From contig NZ_JAJLMN010000001.1 in the NCBI RefSeq assembly GCF_021730615.1, forward strand, positions 4,723,501 through 4,787,500: a DNA stretch of 64,000 nucleotides, read 5' to 3'. A model generated the notes under the pieces. That model was not told where the DNA came from. It saw only the letters and a list, made by a program, of their open reading frames with translations, and ran no database searches. This document shows positions 17,565 through 25,761 of the stretch, one piece after another (within the stretch, counting starts at the first letter, position 1; the number at the start of each line of letters is the position of its first letter). Origin of the DNA: Lichenibacterium dinghuense. GTDB lineage: Bacteria > Pseudomonadota > Alphaproteobacteria > Rhizobiales > Beijerinckiaceae. The position numbers and the translations under genes were made by a program.

Positions 17565-18866
17565 ATGAAGCTCGCCGACTGGCTCACTTCCAACGCCGTC
17601 ACCCGCTCCGCCTTCGCGCGGCGGATCGGCGTGACGCCGGGCGCCGTCACCCAGATGTGCGGCCCGGCCGCCTGGGTGTCGCGCGACACCGCCGAGCTGA
17701 TCCTTCGCGAGACGGCCGGCGGCGTGACGCCGAACGACTTCCTGTCCGGCCTGTTCCCCTTCCCTGCCGCCGATGGAGCCAAGACGATGAGCGATCAGAC
17801 TGCCGTGATGGAAGCCATCGAGGCCATCGCGCGGGGCGAGATCGTCGTGGTGACCGACGACGACGACCGCGAGAACGAGGGCGACCTCGTCGTCGCGGCG
17901 CAGCACTGCACGACCGAGAAGATGGCCTTCATCATCCGCAACTGCTGCGGGATCGTCTGCGCACCGATGACCGGCGCTGACGCGCGCCGCCTCCACCTCG
18001 CCCCCATGGTGGCGGCCAACGACGCGCCGCTCGGCACGGCCTTCACGGTGACGGTCGACGTCAAGCACGGCATGACCACGGGCATCTCGGCCGAGCAGCG
18101 CGCCAACACGGTGCGGGCCCTGTCCAACGGCAACATGGCGGCGACCGACTTCGTGCGCCCCGGCCACATCTTCCCGCTGATCGCGCGCGACGGCGGCGTG
18201 CTGACCCGCTCCGGCCACACGGAGGCGGCCGTGGACCTGTGCCGCCTCGCCGGCCTGCCGCCCGTCGCCGTCATCTGCGAGCTCGCCAACGACGACGGCA
18301 CCGTCATGGTGGGGCCGCAGATCGAGGCCTTCTCGGCCAAGCACGCCCTGAAGCGCATCTCCGTCGCCGACCTGATCGCCTATCGCCAGTCGCGCGAGAA
18401 GCTCGTCGAGCGCGTCGCGACCTTTCCGGTCAAGACCGCCATCGGCGAGCTGACGGGCTACACCTTCACGACCCCCTTCGACGAGGTGCAGCACTTCGCC
18501 TTCGTCTATGGCCGGGTCGGCGACGGGCGGAACGTGCCGGTGCGGCTGCACCGCGCCGACATCGTCAAGGACGTGCTCGGCGGCAACCACGTCATCAACG
18601 CCGCGCTGGAGCGCTTCGCCGCCGAAGGGCGCGGCGTGCTGGTCTACCTGCGCGACGGCACGGCCGGCGTGCCGGTCTCGTCCGTGTCGGAGGAAGGGAC
18701 CGAGTCGAAGCGCGTCAGCCAGTGGCGCGAGATCGGCGTCGGCGCCCAGATCCTGCGCGACCTCGGCATCGGCTCGATCAAGCTGCTGGCCTCGGCCGAG
18801 CGCACCTACGTGGGCCTGTCCGGCTTCGGCATCGAGATCGCCTCGACGGAGGCGGTCGGGAGCTGA
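17565..18866 (+). CDS. ribB: Helix-turn-helix fused to 3,4-dihydroxy-2-butanone-4-phosphate synthase with a GTP cyclohydrolase II-like C-terminus
   Basis: A 433-aa protein with three parts. Residues ~5-65 form a Cro/YdaS-like helix-turn-helix (SAFARRIGVTPGAVTQM, then VSRDTAELILRETAGGVTPNDFL). Residues ~75-280 are RibB, making the four-carbon riboflavin precursor from ribulose 5-phosphate (VVVTDDDDRENEGDLVVAA; KHGMTTGISAEQRA; TRSGHTEAAVDLCRLAG). Residues ~285-433 resemble GTP cyclohydrolase II (QWREIGVGAQILRDLGI) but lack the zinc-binding Cys cluster (GSxxCDC), so this domain is probably inactive. A second start, ATG 17787 (MSDQTAV, residue 75), is preceded by GGAG, so a shorter RibB without the HTH may also be made. 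Two operator-like repeats lie upstream. Confidence 0.88.
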   Translation: MKLADWLTSNAVTRSAFARRIGVTPGAVTQMCGPAAWVSRDTAELILRETAGGVTPNDFLSGLFPFPAADGAKTMSDQTAVMEAIEAIARGEIVVVTDDDDRENEGDLVVAAQHCTTEKMAFIIRNCCGIVCAPMTGADARRLHLAPMVAANDAPLGTAFTVTVDVKHGMTTGISAEQRANTVRALSNGNMAATDFVRPGHIFPLIARDGGVLTRSGHTEAAVDLCRLAGLPPVAVICELANDDGTVMVGPQIEAFSAKHALKRISVADLIAYRQSREKLVERVATFPVKTAIGELTGYTFTTPFDEVQHFAFVYGRVGDGRNVPVRLHRADIVKDVLGGNHVINAALERFAAEGRGVLVYLRDGTAGVPVSSVSEEGTESKRVSQWREIGVGAQILRDLGIGSIKLLASAERTYVGLSGFGIEIASTEAVGS

Positions 18867-18898
18867 GGCTCCCCCCGCCGCGGGCGCGGGACGGGATA

Positions 18899-19822
18899 TC
18901 ACCCCTTCCCCATCAGCGCCGCCACGTGGGCGGTGACCGACCGTCCCAGCCCCTGCAGGTCGTATCCGCCTTCCAAAAGCGACACGAGCCGGCCTCCCGT
19001 TTGGTCCATCACCCGCCGGGTCGCCCAGGCGAAGTCCGCCTCGTCGAGCTCGATCGCGCCCAGCGGGTCCCGGCGGTGCGCGTCGAACCCGGCCGACACG
19101 ATGACGAGGTCCGGGCCGAAGGCGGCGATCCGCGGCAGGATGAGGTCGTCGAGCGCCGAGCGGAACACCTCTGACCCGTCGCCGGCCCGCAGCGGGGCGT
19201 TGACGATCGTGTCGTGGTCGCCGCGCTCGCTCCGCGCGCCCGTGCCGGGGAACAGCGGCATCTGATGCGTCGAGCAGTACATCACGTCCGGGTCGTCCCA
19301 GAAGATCGCCTGCGTGCCGTTGCCGTGGTGGACGTCCCAGTCGAGGATCGCGACCCGCCCGGCGCCGTGGGCCGCGCGGGCGTGGCGCGCCGCCACCGCG
19401 GCGCTGTTGAAGAAGCAGAAGCCCATGGCGGTGGCGCGCTCGGCGTGGTGGCCGGGCGGGCGCATGGCCGAGAAGGCGTTCTCGGCCCGCCCGCTCAGGA
19501 CCTCGTCGACCGCCAGCACGGCGCCGCCCGCGCCGCGCAGGGCGGCCTCCGCCGTGCCCGGCCCGATCGCGGTGTCGGCGTCGATGCGCAGGAGCTGCCC
19601 GGCCCCGGGCCGGGCCGACAGCAGGGCCTCGACGTAGCGCTCGGGGTGCACGCGCCCGAGCGCCTCGCGCGTCGCCTCGGGCGCCTCCAGCCGGCGCAGC
19701 GCCGCGAAGGCGTCCCCCGACAGCGCCGCCGCCACGGCGCGCAGCCGGTCGGGGCGCTCGGGGTGACCCTCGCCCATGTCGTGGCCGAGAGCGGCCTCGT
19801 GGCCGATGAGGATGGTCGTCAC
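18899..19822 (-). CDS. Histone deacetylase-fold hydrolase (acetylpolyamine amidohydrolase-like)
   Basis: A 307-aa zinc amidohydrolase of the arginase/deacetylase superfamily. Visible motifs: HPERPDRLRAV, RPPGHHAERATAMGFCFFNSAA (tandem active-site His), ILDWDVHHGNGTQAIF (zinc Asp and His), SAGFDAHRRDPLG (second zinc Asp) and SLLEGGYDLQGL (substrate Gly-Gly-Tyr region). Bacterial members deacetylate polyamines or other small amides; the substrate here is unknown. The start is taken as GTG 19822 because GGAGG lies 5 nt upstream and the family's N-terminus (TTILIGHEAALGHDMGEGHPE) begins there. Confidence 0.9.
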   Translation of the reverse strand: MTTILIGHEAALGHDMGEGHPERPDRLRAVAAALSGDAFAALRRLEAPEATREALGRVHPERYVEALLSARPGAGQLLRIDADTAIGPGTAEAALRGAGGAVLAVDEVLSGRAENAFSAMRPPGHHAERATAMGFCFFNSAAVAARHARAAHGAGRVAILDWDVHHGNGTQAIFWDDPDVMYCSTHQMPLFPGTGARSERGDHDTIVNAPLRAGDGSEVFRSALDDLILPRIAAFGPDLVIVSAGFDAHRRDPLGAIELDEADFAWATRRVMDQTGGRLVSLLEGGYDLQGLGRSVTAHVAALMGKG

Positions 19823-19971
19823 TGCGCCTCCGGGCCGGTCCGCGCCCGACGCGTGGTGCGCGGGACACGGGAGCGGCTTCTCTGCTTGCCCGCCTGCTGG
19901 CTCCGTTCCCCAACTTAAACCCCCCATGGTAGGGTCCGCATATCGGGCGAGAGCGGCGCGGAGTGGGATCG

Positions 19972-20583
19972 ATGGGGATGGCGTGGCGGGCGGCACTGGC
20001 GATGGCGGGCGCCGTCGCGCTGTCGGGGTGCGAATACAAGGCCACCCCCGACCCCGTGCTGTCGGCGCGCGACAGGGACTTCATCGCCCAGGTGCCCAAG
20101 GCCGACATGGGCCGAAACTTCGAGCGCTACCAAGTCGACGACCCGACCGGCCAGCCGCCCGGCACCATCGTGGTCGATACACGGGAGAAGCTGCTCTATT
20201 ACGTGCTCGCCGGCGGCAAGGCCGTGCGCTACGGCGTGGCGACGGGTGCCGAGGCCTACGGCTGGCACGGCACCGCCACGGTGAAGCGCATGGCGGAATG
20301 GCCGCGCTGGATGCCGCCCGCCGACATGGTGAAGCGCTGGCCGCACCTGAAGCCCGTGGTGGCCGAGGGCGGCATGCCGGGCGGCCCGGAGAACCCCCTC
20401 GGCGCCCGCGCGCTCTACCTCTACGACGGCGCCGGCCACGACACGCTGTACCGCATCCACGGCACCAATGAGCCGACCGAGATCGGCCACGACGCGTCCT
20501 CGGGCTGCATCCGCATGCGCGACATCGACGTGATCGACCTCTACAACCGCGCCAAGGTGGGCACGCGCGTCGTCGTCATGTGA
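19972..20583 (+). CDS. L,D-transpeptidase (YkuD) lipoprotein
   Basis: A 203-aa exported enzyme. The N-terminus is a lipoprotein signal with lipobox LSGC (MAGAVALSGCEYKA). The YkuD catalytic domain follows: TIVVDTREKLLYYVL, RYGVATGAEAYGWHG, and the active site YRIHGTNEPTEIGHDASSGCIRM with the nucleophilic Cys in SSGC. It would form 3-3 peptidoglycan cross-links or attach proteins to peptidoglycan in the periplasm. ATG 19972 is chosen because GGAG (19960-19963) lies 8 nt upstream; GTG 19963 is the longer option. It overlaps the convergent phosphoesterase by 8 nt. Confidence 0.92.
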   Translation: MGMAWRAALAMAGAVALSGCEYKATPDPVLSARDRDFIAQVPKADMGRNFERYQVDDPTGQPPGTIVVDTREKLLYYVLAGGKAVRYGVATGAEAYGWHGTATVKRMAEWPRWMPPADMVKRWPHLKPVVAEGGMPGGPENPLGARALYLYDGAGHDTLYRIHGTNEPTEIGHDASSGCIRMRDIDVIDLYNRAKVGTRVVVM

Positions 20584-21472
20584 CGGCGGCCGACACCGAA
20601 ACCTCGAGGATCTCCGGCGGCACGCCGATGCGGGCCGGCAGGCCCGACTCGCCGAGGCCGCCCGACACGATCAGCTGCCGCCCGTCCTCGACGATGTGGC
20701 CGTAGTTGTAGCGCCGCGACGGCGTCACGATGGGCCCCATCCCCGGCAGCACGATCTGCCCGCCGTGGGTGTGGCCCGACAGCGTCAGGCTGACCCGGTC
20801 GGACATGTGGCGGAAGGCGTTGGGCTCGTGCACGAGCATCACGACCGGGGCGTCGTCGACCACCTGCCGGAGCGTCGCGTCCATGTCCGCGACGATGCGC
20901 TCGACATGCGCGAGCCGGCCGCGCGACATCAGGTCGAGCATGCCGGCCAGCCAGAACCGGTGGCCGCCCTTGCTCAGCGGCACGGCGCGGTTCTCCAGCA
21001 CCTCGACCCGGATCGCGCGCAGCGCGCGGCGCACGTCCTCGGCCCCGCCCGGCATGCCCGGCACGGGCCCGTGCCACCAGTCGTGGTTGCCGAGGATCGC
21101 GTAGGTCCCGAGCGGCGCCCGCAGCACCGACAGCGCCTCGGCCCAGGCGCCCGGCATGACGGGGCCCGACACCAGGCGGTGGCCGGCGTTGAAGTCGCCG
21201 AGCAGCAGGACGAGGTCCGGTTCGAGCGCGTTGCACTGCTGCGCGATGGCGTGCACGCGCTCGGCCGGCATCCAGGGCTCGCAGGCGTGGATGTCGGAGA
21301 TCACGCCGAGGCGCAGCGTGAACCCGTCGGGCCAGCGCGGCGCCGTCACGGCGTAGCGCCGCACGAGCGGCGTCATCATGGTCTCGCCGGTGGCCGCCCA
21401 GGCGCCCACGCCGCCCGCGCCGAGCGCGAGGGCGCCGGTGGCGGCGAGGACCTGCCGGCGGGTGATGGTCAG
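20576..21472 (-). CDS. Tat-exported metallophosphoesterase (YkuE/calcineurin-like)
   Basis: About 298 aa. A twin-arginine-like leader (ITRRQVLAATGALALGAGG) leads to a calcineurin-type dimetal domain: LGVISDIHACEP (DxH), LLLGDFNAGH (GD), AILGNHDWWHG (GNHD), VMLVHEPNAF and LSGHTHGGQI (GHxH). Similar YkuE-type enzymes act outside the membrane. The start codon is uncertain: no ATG or GTG opens the frame before the leader. The best candidate is CTG (21472-21470) with GAGGAG 6 nt upstream. The ATG just upstream at the same Shine-Dalgarno is out of frame and stops quickly. Confidence 0.8.
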   Translation of the reverse strand: MTITRRQVLAATGALALGAGGVGAWAATGETMMTPLVRRYAVTAPRWPDGFTLRLGVISDIHACEPWMPAERVHAIAQQCNALEPDLVLLLGDFNAGHRLVSGPVMPGAWAEALSVLRAPLGTYAILGNHDWWHGPVPGMPGGAEDVRRALRAIRVEVLENRAVPLSKGGHRFWLAGMLDLMSRGRLAHVERIVADMDATLRQVVDDAPVVMLVHEPNAFRHMSDRVSLTLSGHTHGGQIVLPGMGPIVTPSRRYNYGHIVEDGRQLIVSGGLGESGLPARIGVPPEILEVSVSAAVT

Positions 21473-21501
21473 GGCGGGCTCCTCGCCATGGCGGCGCGGG
21501 G

Positions 21502-21690
21502 TCAGGCCGCGCGCGGGGCCATCACCTGCGGCTTCGCGGCGGGCTTGTCCACCCCGGCGGCGGCGCGGGGCGCGGGGTCCGGCTGCGTGGTGAAGCGCAG
21601 GGCGGCGGCGACGGCGGAGATGCCGATCTCGCGGTAGAGCCGGGCCTGGAGGTCGCGGGCGTCCTGGCGGGGGGCTGGGTCTTGCGTCAT
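21502..21690 (-). CDS. Small conserved-looking protein, function unknown
   Basis: A 62-aa protein. The central segment DLQARLYREIGISAVAAAL resembles short unannotated proteins I associate with Hyphomicrobiales genomes; the C-terminal half is alanine/proline-rich. No signal peptide or membrane segment is visible. It lies just upstream of the metallophosphoesterase on the same strand (about 30 bp) and may be cotranscribed with it. No function is proposed. Confidence 0.55.
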   Translation of the reverse strand: MTQDPAPRQDARDLQARLYREIGISAVAAALRFTTQPDPAPRAAAGVDKPAAKPQVMAPRAA

Positions 21691-21816
21691 GCGGGGGGCA
21701 TCCTGGCCGCTCCGCCACGGCGGCGGCGAAAGCGGAAACGTCGTGAACGATGCGCGAACCCTGGCGGATCGTCGTTGCGAAAGCGTCAAGGCGAGTTCCC
21801 CTCGGCCTGTGCCACC

Positions 21817-22617
21817 TCAGGGCAGGTCCCACTGGCACAGCCTGACGCCGGTGCGGCGGTGCTCGAGGTCGAGGTGAAGGTCGGCCTCGTGGTAGCGGTC
21901 CGAGCCCGGCCCCAGCACGGTCGCGAAGCGCGCGCAGGCCGAGGACCGGAGCGCCGCGATCGTGCCGCGGGCGTCGCCGCCGTTCAGCCCCACCACGCGG
22001 CGGGCGAAGCGGAAGGACAGGAGGTCGACCGCGTTGCCGCGCGCGTGCTCCGATAGGCGCCCGCCCGGGATCGCGTTGCGCGGGCGGCACGCGTAAGCGG
22101 CAGCGTCGGCCACGCCGAGCAGCTCGCCCTCGGCGGCCGTGGCCGGCACCACGTCGTCGCGCAGCCAGTCGGCGATCGTTCGGGCGAGGTCGCAGCGCAT
22201 CAGGGCGGGCGGTACCAGGGGCACGCGGCGGCCGTCGCGCAGCACCACGGCCTCCAGGGTCACCGGGCTCGCGATGCCGCATCCGCCCGACCCGGCGACG
22301 GGCGCGGCCGCCCGCGCCACCACGGCGCCGCTCGCGAGCAGCGGGCCGCAGGCGAGGTCGGGCTCGGGCGGGGCCGGCGGCGGTGGAGGTGTCGGCGGAA
22401 GGGGAGGCCCGAAGGCTTCGCGCGGCATCGGTGGCGGCACCGGGGGCGCGGGCGGCCCGTCCTCCTCGGGCCGCGGCACGGCGGCCTCCGGCGCCGCGGC
22501 GCCGGGCGGGCGCGGCACGGGCAGCGGCACCGCGCTGGCCGGAACGTGGATCGCCGCCAGCGCGAGGGCGACGCCCAAGGCCAGCGGCCGGGCTACCGCG
22601 GAAGCGCTGTCTCGCAT
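21817..22617 (-). CDS. Extensin-like family exported protein
   Basis: A 266-aa protein with an N-terminal signal peptide (ARPLALGVALALAAIHVPASA), a long proline-rich linker (about residues 30-85; PPTPPPPPAPPEPD), and a C-terminal extensin_2-type domain. That domain has conserved CGIASPVTLEAV, LSEHARGNAVDL and FHEADLHLDLEHRR-like blocks (YHEADLHLDLEHR), several Cys residues, and a pattern reminiscent of D-alanyl-D-alanine carboxypeptidase-like folds. It is probably periplasmic or cell-wall associated. ATG 22617 is chosen; an in-frame ATG at 22653 would add 12 residues. Confidence 0.82.
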   Translation of the reverse strand: MRDSASAVARPLALGVALALAAIHVPASAVPLPVPRPPGAAAPEAAVPRPEEDGPPAPPVPPPMPREAFGPPLPPTPPPPPAPPEPDLACGPLLASGAVVARAAAPVAGSGGCGIASPVTLEAVVLRDGRRVPLVPPALMRCDLARTIADWLRDDVVPATAAEGELLGVADAAAYACRPRNAIPGGRLSEHARGNAVDLLSFRFARRVVGLNGGDARGTIAALRSSACARFATVLGPGSDRYHEADLHLDLEHRRTGVRLCQWDLP

Positions 22618-22695
22618 AGGCTCGTCCCGTTCCCCTTCGGCCAAGACCACCATGCCCCTGACCGACGTCAAGCCCATGCGCCGCGCCGGCGTCCC

Positions 22696-23469
22696 GTGCT
22701 GAGGCGCCGCCTCGCGCCGGAGCCCTACGCCGCGTCGGCGACCGCCGGGCGGTCCTGCGCGCTCTTCGGGGCGCTGCTGGCCGTCATCGCGGTGCTGATG
22801 GGACGCGGCGGCGCCGTCGACCCGCGGGGCGCGCTGGCGGTGCTGGGCTTCGGGCTGCTGTTCGCGCTCCTCGCCGCCGCGCTGGCGGTCTGGTCGGCCG
22901 GTGTGATCTGGCGCACGGGCCGGCGCGGCACCGGCCGCGCCCTCGCGGCGCTGGTCATCGCGGCGCTGGTCCTCGCCTATCCGGCCTGGCTCGCCGCGCT
23001 GGCCGCGCTGCGCCCGACGGTCGCCGACGCCTCGACCGACGCGGCCGCGCCCCCCGCCTTCTCGTCCTCGCCGACCGCGCTGGCGGCGCGGGGCGGGGCC
23101 GTGCACGAGGAGCCCCCGGCCGAGGCGCGCGAGGCCGAGCGCCGCCTCTACCCGAACCTCCAGCCCGTGATGCTCGACGTGTCGGTGGAGGAGGCCTACG
23201 ACCTCGCCCTCAAGGCCGTGCAGGGCCGCGGCTGGCGGGTGATCGAGGCCGTGCCGCCGCGGGGCAAGTTCGGCGCGGGCCATATCGACGCCGTCGCGCC
23301 GACGCGGGTCATGGCGCTGCCCGACGACGTCGCGATCCGCATCCGCCCGGCCTCGGGCCAGGCGCGGGTGGACGTCCGCTCGGCGTCCCGCTTCGCCCGC
23401 ACCGACGCCGGCGAGAACGCCGCGCGCGTCCAGTCCCTGTCGGACGAGTTGGAGGACGCCGCCTCGTGA
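22696..23469 (+). CDS. DUF1499 domain membrane protein
   Basis: A 257-aa protein with about three N-terminal membrane segments (LFGALLAVIAVLMG; ALAVLGFGLLFALLAAALAVW; ALAALVIAALVLAYPAWLAAL). A DUF1499 domain follows (YPNLQPVMLDVSVEEAYDLALKAV; GWRVIEAVPPRG; ARVDVRSASRFARTDAGENAARV). Function is unknown. The GTG start at 22696 is the best available in frame. It is divergent from the extensin-like gene and converges on the MBL-fold gene, with 4 bp between stops. Confidence 0.8.
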   Translation: MLRRRLAPEPYAASATAGRSCALFGALLAVIAVLMGRGGAVDPRGALAVLGFGLLFALLAAALAVWSAGVIWRTGRRGTGRALAALVIAALVLAYPAWLAALAALRPTVADASTDAAAPPAFSSSPTALAARGGAVHEEPPAEAREAERRLYPNLQPVMLDVSVEEAYDLALKAVQGRGWRVIEAVPPRGKFGAGHIDAVAPTRVMALPDDVAIRIRPASGQARVDVRSASRFARTDAGENAARVQSLSDELEDAAS

Positions 23470-23473
23470 TCCG

Positions 23474-24388
23474 TCACGCGGCGGCGTAGCGGGCCTTCAG
23501 CGTCGCGGGCCCGTCGGCGGCGACCTGGCCGTCGGCCACGAGGTCGACGAGGTGGGCCAGCACGGACAGGCCGGCCGCGCCGCGCAGCGAGGGGGCGAGG
23601 TCGCGGTAGAGGCTCGCCACCAGGGCCGGCACCGTGGCGTCGCCGGCCGCGATCCGGCGCAGGATGGCGCCTTCGCGCATCTGCCGGTGCAGCACCAGCG
23701 CCTTCACGAAGGCGCGGGGCGCGCGCACGGGCCCGCCGTGGCCCGGCCAGTAGACCGCGTCGTCGCGCCCCTGCAGCTTGCGCAGGGAGGCCATGTAGGC
23801 GCGCATCGAGCCGTCCGGCGGGGCCACCACCGTGGTCGACCAGGCCATGACGTGGTCGCCGGAGAACAGCGCGTCCTCGTCCGGCAGCGCGAAGGCGAGG
23901 TGGTCGGAGCTGTGGCCCGGCGTCGCCACCGCGACGAGGCGGTAGCCCGGCCCCTCGACGGCATCGCCCTCGCCGAGCACGCGGTCGGGGCCGTAGCGGA
24001 GGTCGAAGGCGGCGTCGAGCGCCGGCAGGCTCGGGTCGTCGGGGCGCGCGGCGCGGCGCGGCGGGCCCGCCACCTCGGCGCCCGTGGCGGCCTTGAGCAG
24101 CGCCGCGCCCGGCGCGTGGTCGCGGTGGGTGTGGGTGACGAGGATGTGGCGCACGGTCTCGCCCGCCACCGCCGCCATGATCGCGGCGACGTGGTCGGCG
24201 TCGGCGGGGCCGGGGTCGATCACAGCGACCTCGCCGCGGCCGACCACGTAGGTGCAGGTGCCCGTGAAGGTGAAGGGCCCGCCGTTGTTGGCGACGAGCC
24301 GGCGCACCAGCGGCGACACCCGCTGGAGTTCCTCGGGCTTGGCCGCCATCGTGCGGTCGAAGGGGATGTCGTCGGGCGCGGAGGTCAT
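23474..24388 (-). CDS. MBL-fold metallo-hydrolase
   Basis: A 304-aa metallo-beta-lactamase-fold enzyme with the zinc motif HILVTHTHRDHAPGAALL (HxHxDH), a downstream TPGHSSDHLAFAL and SGDHVMAWSTTVV with the bridging Asp. A C-terminal helical domain (LYRDLAPSLRGAAGLSVLAHLVDL) is like that of LACTB2/glyoxalase II-like hydrolases. It may act on thioesters or RNA; the substrate cannot be told. ATG 24388 (MTSAPDDIPFDRTMA) is used; an in-frame ATG at 24427 is less likely. Confidence 0.87.
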   Translation of the reverse strand: MTSAPDDIPFDRTMAAKPEELQRVSPLVRRLVANNGGPFTFTGTCTYVVGRGEVAVIDPGPADADHVAAIMAAVAGETVRHILVTHTHRDHAPGAALLKAATGAEVAGPPRRAARPDDPSLPALDAAFDLRYGPDRVLGEGDAVEGPGYRLVAVATPGHSSDHLAFALPDEDALFSGDHVMAWSTTVVAPPDGSMRAYMASLRKLQGRDDAVYWPGHGGPVRAPRAFVKALVLHRQMREGAILRRIAAGDATVPALVASLYRDLAPSLRGAAGLSVLAHLVDLVADGQVAADGPATLKARYAAA

Positions 24389-24522
24389 GCGGGGTTTTCG
24401 CGGCGCTTGCCGGGATAGTGACGTCAACTTAAGAGAGGTGTCAGCCTGCGGCTGCGCGCACCGGAAAGCAAGCGCACCGGCGCCGTCCGCCGTGCCCGCG
24501 TCCTCCGGGGGGAGCCCGAACC

Positions 24523-25131
24523 ATGACCGACATCCGCATCCGCCTGCCGGCCCATCCCACGCTCGCCTGCGCGGTCTGGCCCGAGCAGGCCGCGCCCGGT
24601 CTGCGCCTTGCCCGCGCCTCGCTGCTGGCGCTCGTCGGCAGCGCCGTGATGGCGCTCTCCGCCAAGCTGTCGGTGCCCTTCTATCCCGTGCCGGTGACGA
24701 TGCAGAGCCTGGCGGTGCTGCTGATCGCCGCCGCGTTCGGCTCGCGGCTCGGCGCCGCCACCATGGCGCTCTACCTCGTCGAGGGCGCGCTCGGCCTGCC
24801 GGTCTTCGCCGGCACCCCGGCCCACGGCATCGGCCTCGCCTACATGATGGGGCCGACGGGCGGCTACCTCCTGGGCTACGTCGCCGCCGCCTTCGCGGTG
24901 GGCTTCTTCGCCGAGCGCGGCGCCGACCGCTCCGTGCCGCAGCTCCTCGGCGCCATGACGCTCGGCCACGTCATCCTGTTCGCGACCGGCTACGCCTGGC
25001 TGACGCATCTCGTCGGCGCGCAGGCGGCCTGGACCGGCGGCGTGCTGCCCTTCGTCATCGGCACGGTCGTGAAGACGCTGCTCGGCGCGCTGCTGGTGCC
25101 GTCGGTGTGGGGGCTGGTCAGCCGGCGCTGA
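24523..25131 (+). CDS. bioY: Biotin transporter BioY (ECF S component)
   Basis: A 202-aa membrane protein, the biotin-binding S component of an energy-coupling-factor transporter. Typical features: ALSAKLSVPFYPVPVTMQSL, GLPVFAGTP, YMMGPTGGYLLGYV and six hydrophobic segments. Neither bioM/bioN nor a BioR-type operator was found nearby; BioY alone can take up biotin in some bacteria. A strong Shine-Dalgarno (GGGGGGAG) precedes ATG 24523. Confidence 0.93.
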   Translation: MTDIRIRLPAHPTLACAVWPEQAAPGLRLARASLLALVGSAVMALSAKLSVPFYPVPVTMQSLAVLLIAAAFGSRLGAATMALYLVEGALGLPVFAGTPAHGIGLAYMMGPTGGYLLGYVAAAFAVGFFAERGADRSVPQLLGAMTLGHVILFATGYAWLTHLVGAQAAWTGGVLPFVIGTVVKTLLGALLVPSVWGLVSRR

Positions 25132-25170
25132 GGGCGACGGCACCGCCCGAGTGCCGGTTCGCACCGGCGC

Positions 25171-25479
25171 TCAGACGGGAAAATAGTCGTCGATCACCAT
25201 GTCCCGATAGTCGCGGCGGGCATGGATGACCCGAAGCACGAGCCGGAGCCTGCGATCGACGACGATCAGGAACGGATACGGCGTCGTCGAGACGAAGCGG
25301 ATCTCGTCCCCCAGCCCTATGTCGGGACGGGCGCTGCCCAGTCCGACGCCTCGATCGATGTGATCGAACAGGCGTTGAAATCGAGTGCGGACCTTACGGG
25401 CGTGCTCCGCCCCACCGTATTTCAGCGCGCCGTCCAGGATCAGCTCGATCTCGTCCAGCGCTGTCTGGGTGAACGGCAT
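25171..25479 (-). CDS. ParE/RelE-family toxin
   Basis: A 102-aa type II toxin-like protein. The N-terminal helix (TQTALDEIELILDGALKYGG) and the C-terminal beta segments with basic residues (DEIRFVSTTPYPFLIVV, RRLRLVLRVIHARRDYRDM) match the ParE/RelE fold. ParE members poison gyrase, RelE members cleave mRNA; which applies is not clear. ATG 25479 begins 4 bp after the antitoxin stop, so the pair is an operon with antitoxin first. Confidence 0.85.
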   Translation of the reverse strand: MPFTQTALDEIELILDGALKYGGAEHARKVRTRFQRLFDHIDRGVGLGSARPDIGLGDEIRFVSTTPYPFLIVVDRRLRLVLRVIHARRDYRDMVIDDYFPV

Positions 25480-25483
25480 TCGT

Positions 25484-25684
25484 TCACGATGGCGGAAGCG
25501 GCGCGTTCCGGATGTCGTGATCCGCGAGGCGCGTTTCCTGTTCACGGCAAGCGGCCTCGTTGCGGGCGAAGATCGCCGCCAAGCGCGCTTCAGAATCAGG
25601 CGCGGCGCCACGACGGCGCAAGTCGTTCAGTTGGCGAACGAAGAGGTCCTTGGCCTGATCCTCGGTGGTCGGCTTCTGCGTCAT
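25484..25684 (-). CDS. Antitoxin partner of the ParE/RelE-like toxin
   Basis: A 66-aa mostly helical, charged protein (DLFVRQLNDLRRRG; SEARLAAIFARNEAACREQETRLADHD) directly upstream of the toxin gene. The family is not certain. Size, gene order and 4-bp spacing are those of a type II antitoxin. GC content dips slightly relative to neighbours, as is common for acquired toxin-antitoxin modules. Confidence 0.75.
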   Translation of the reverse strand: MTQKPTTEDQAKDLFVRQLNDLRRRGAAPDSEARLAAIFARNEAACREQETRLADHDIRNAPLPPS

Positions 25685-25761
25685 GACCTGCTTTCTCCGC
25701 TGTTACGCAGGATAGGACCTGGTCCGGCCGAAGCCAACAGGTCTCCGCCGTCCCGCCACCC

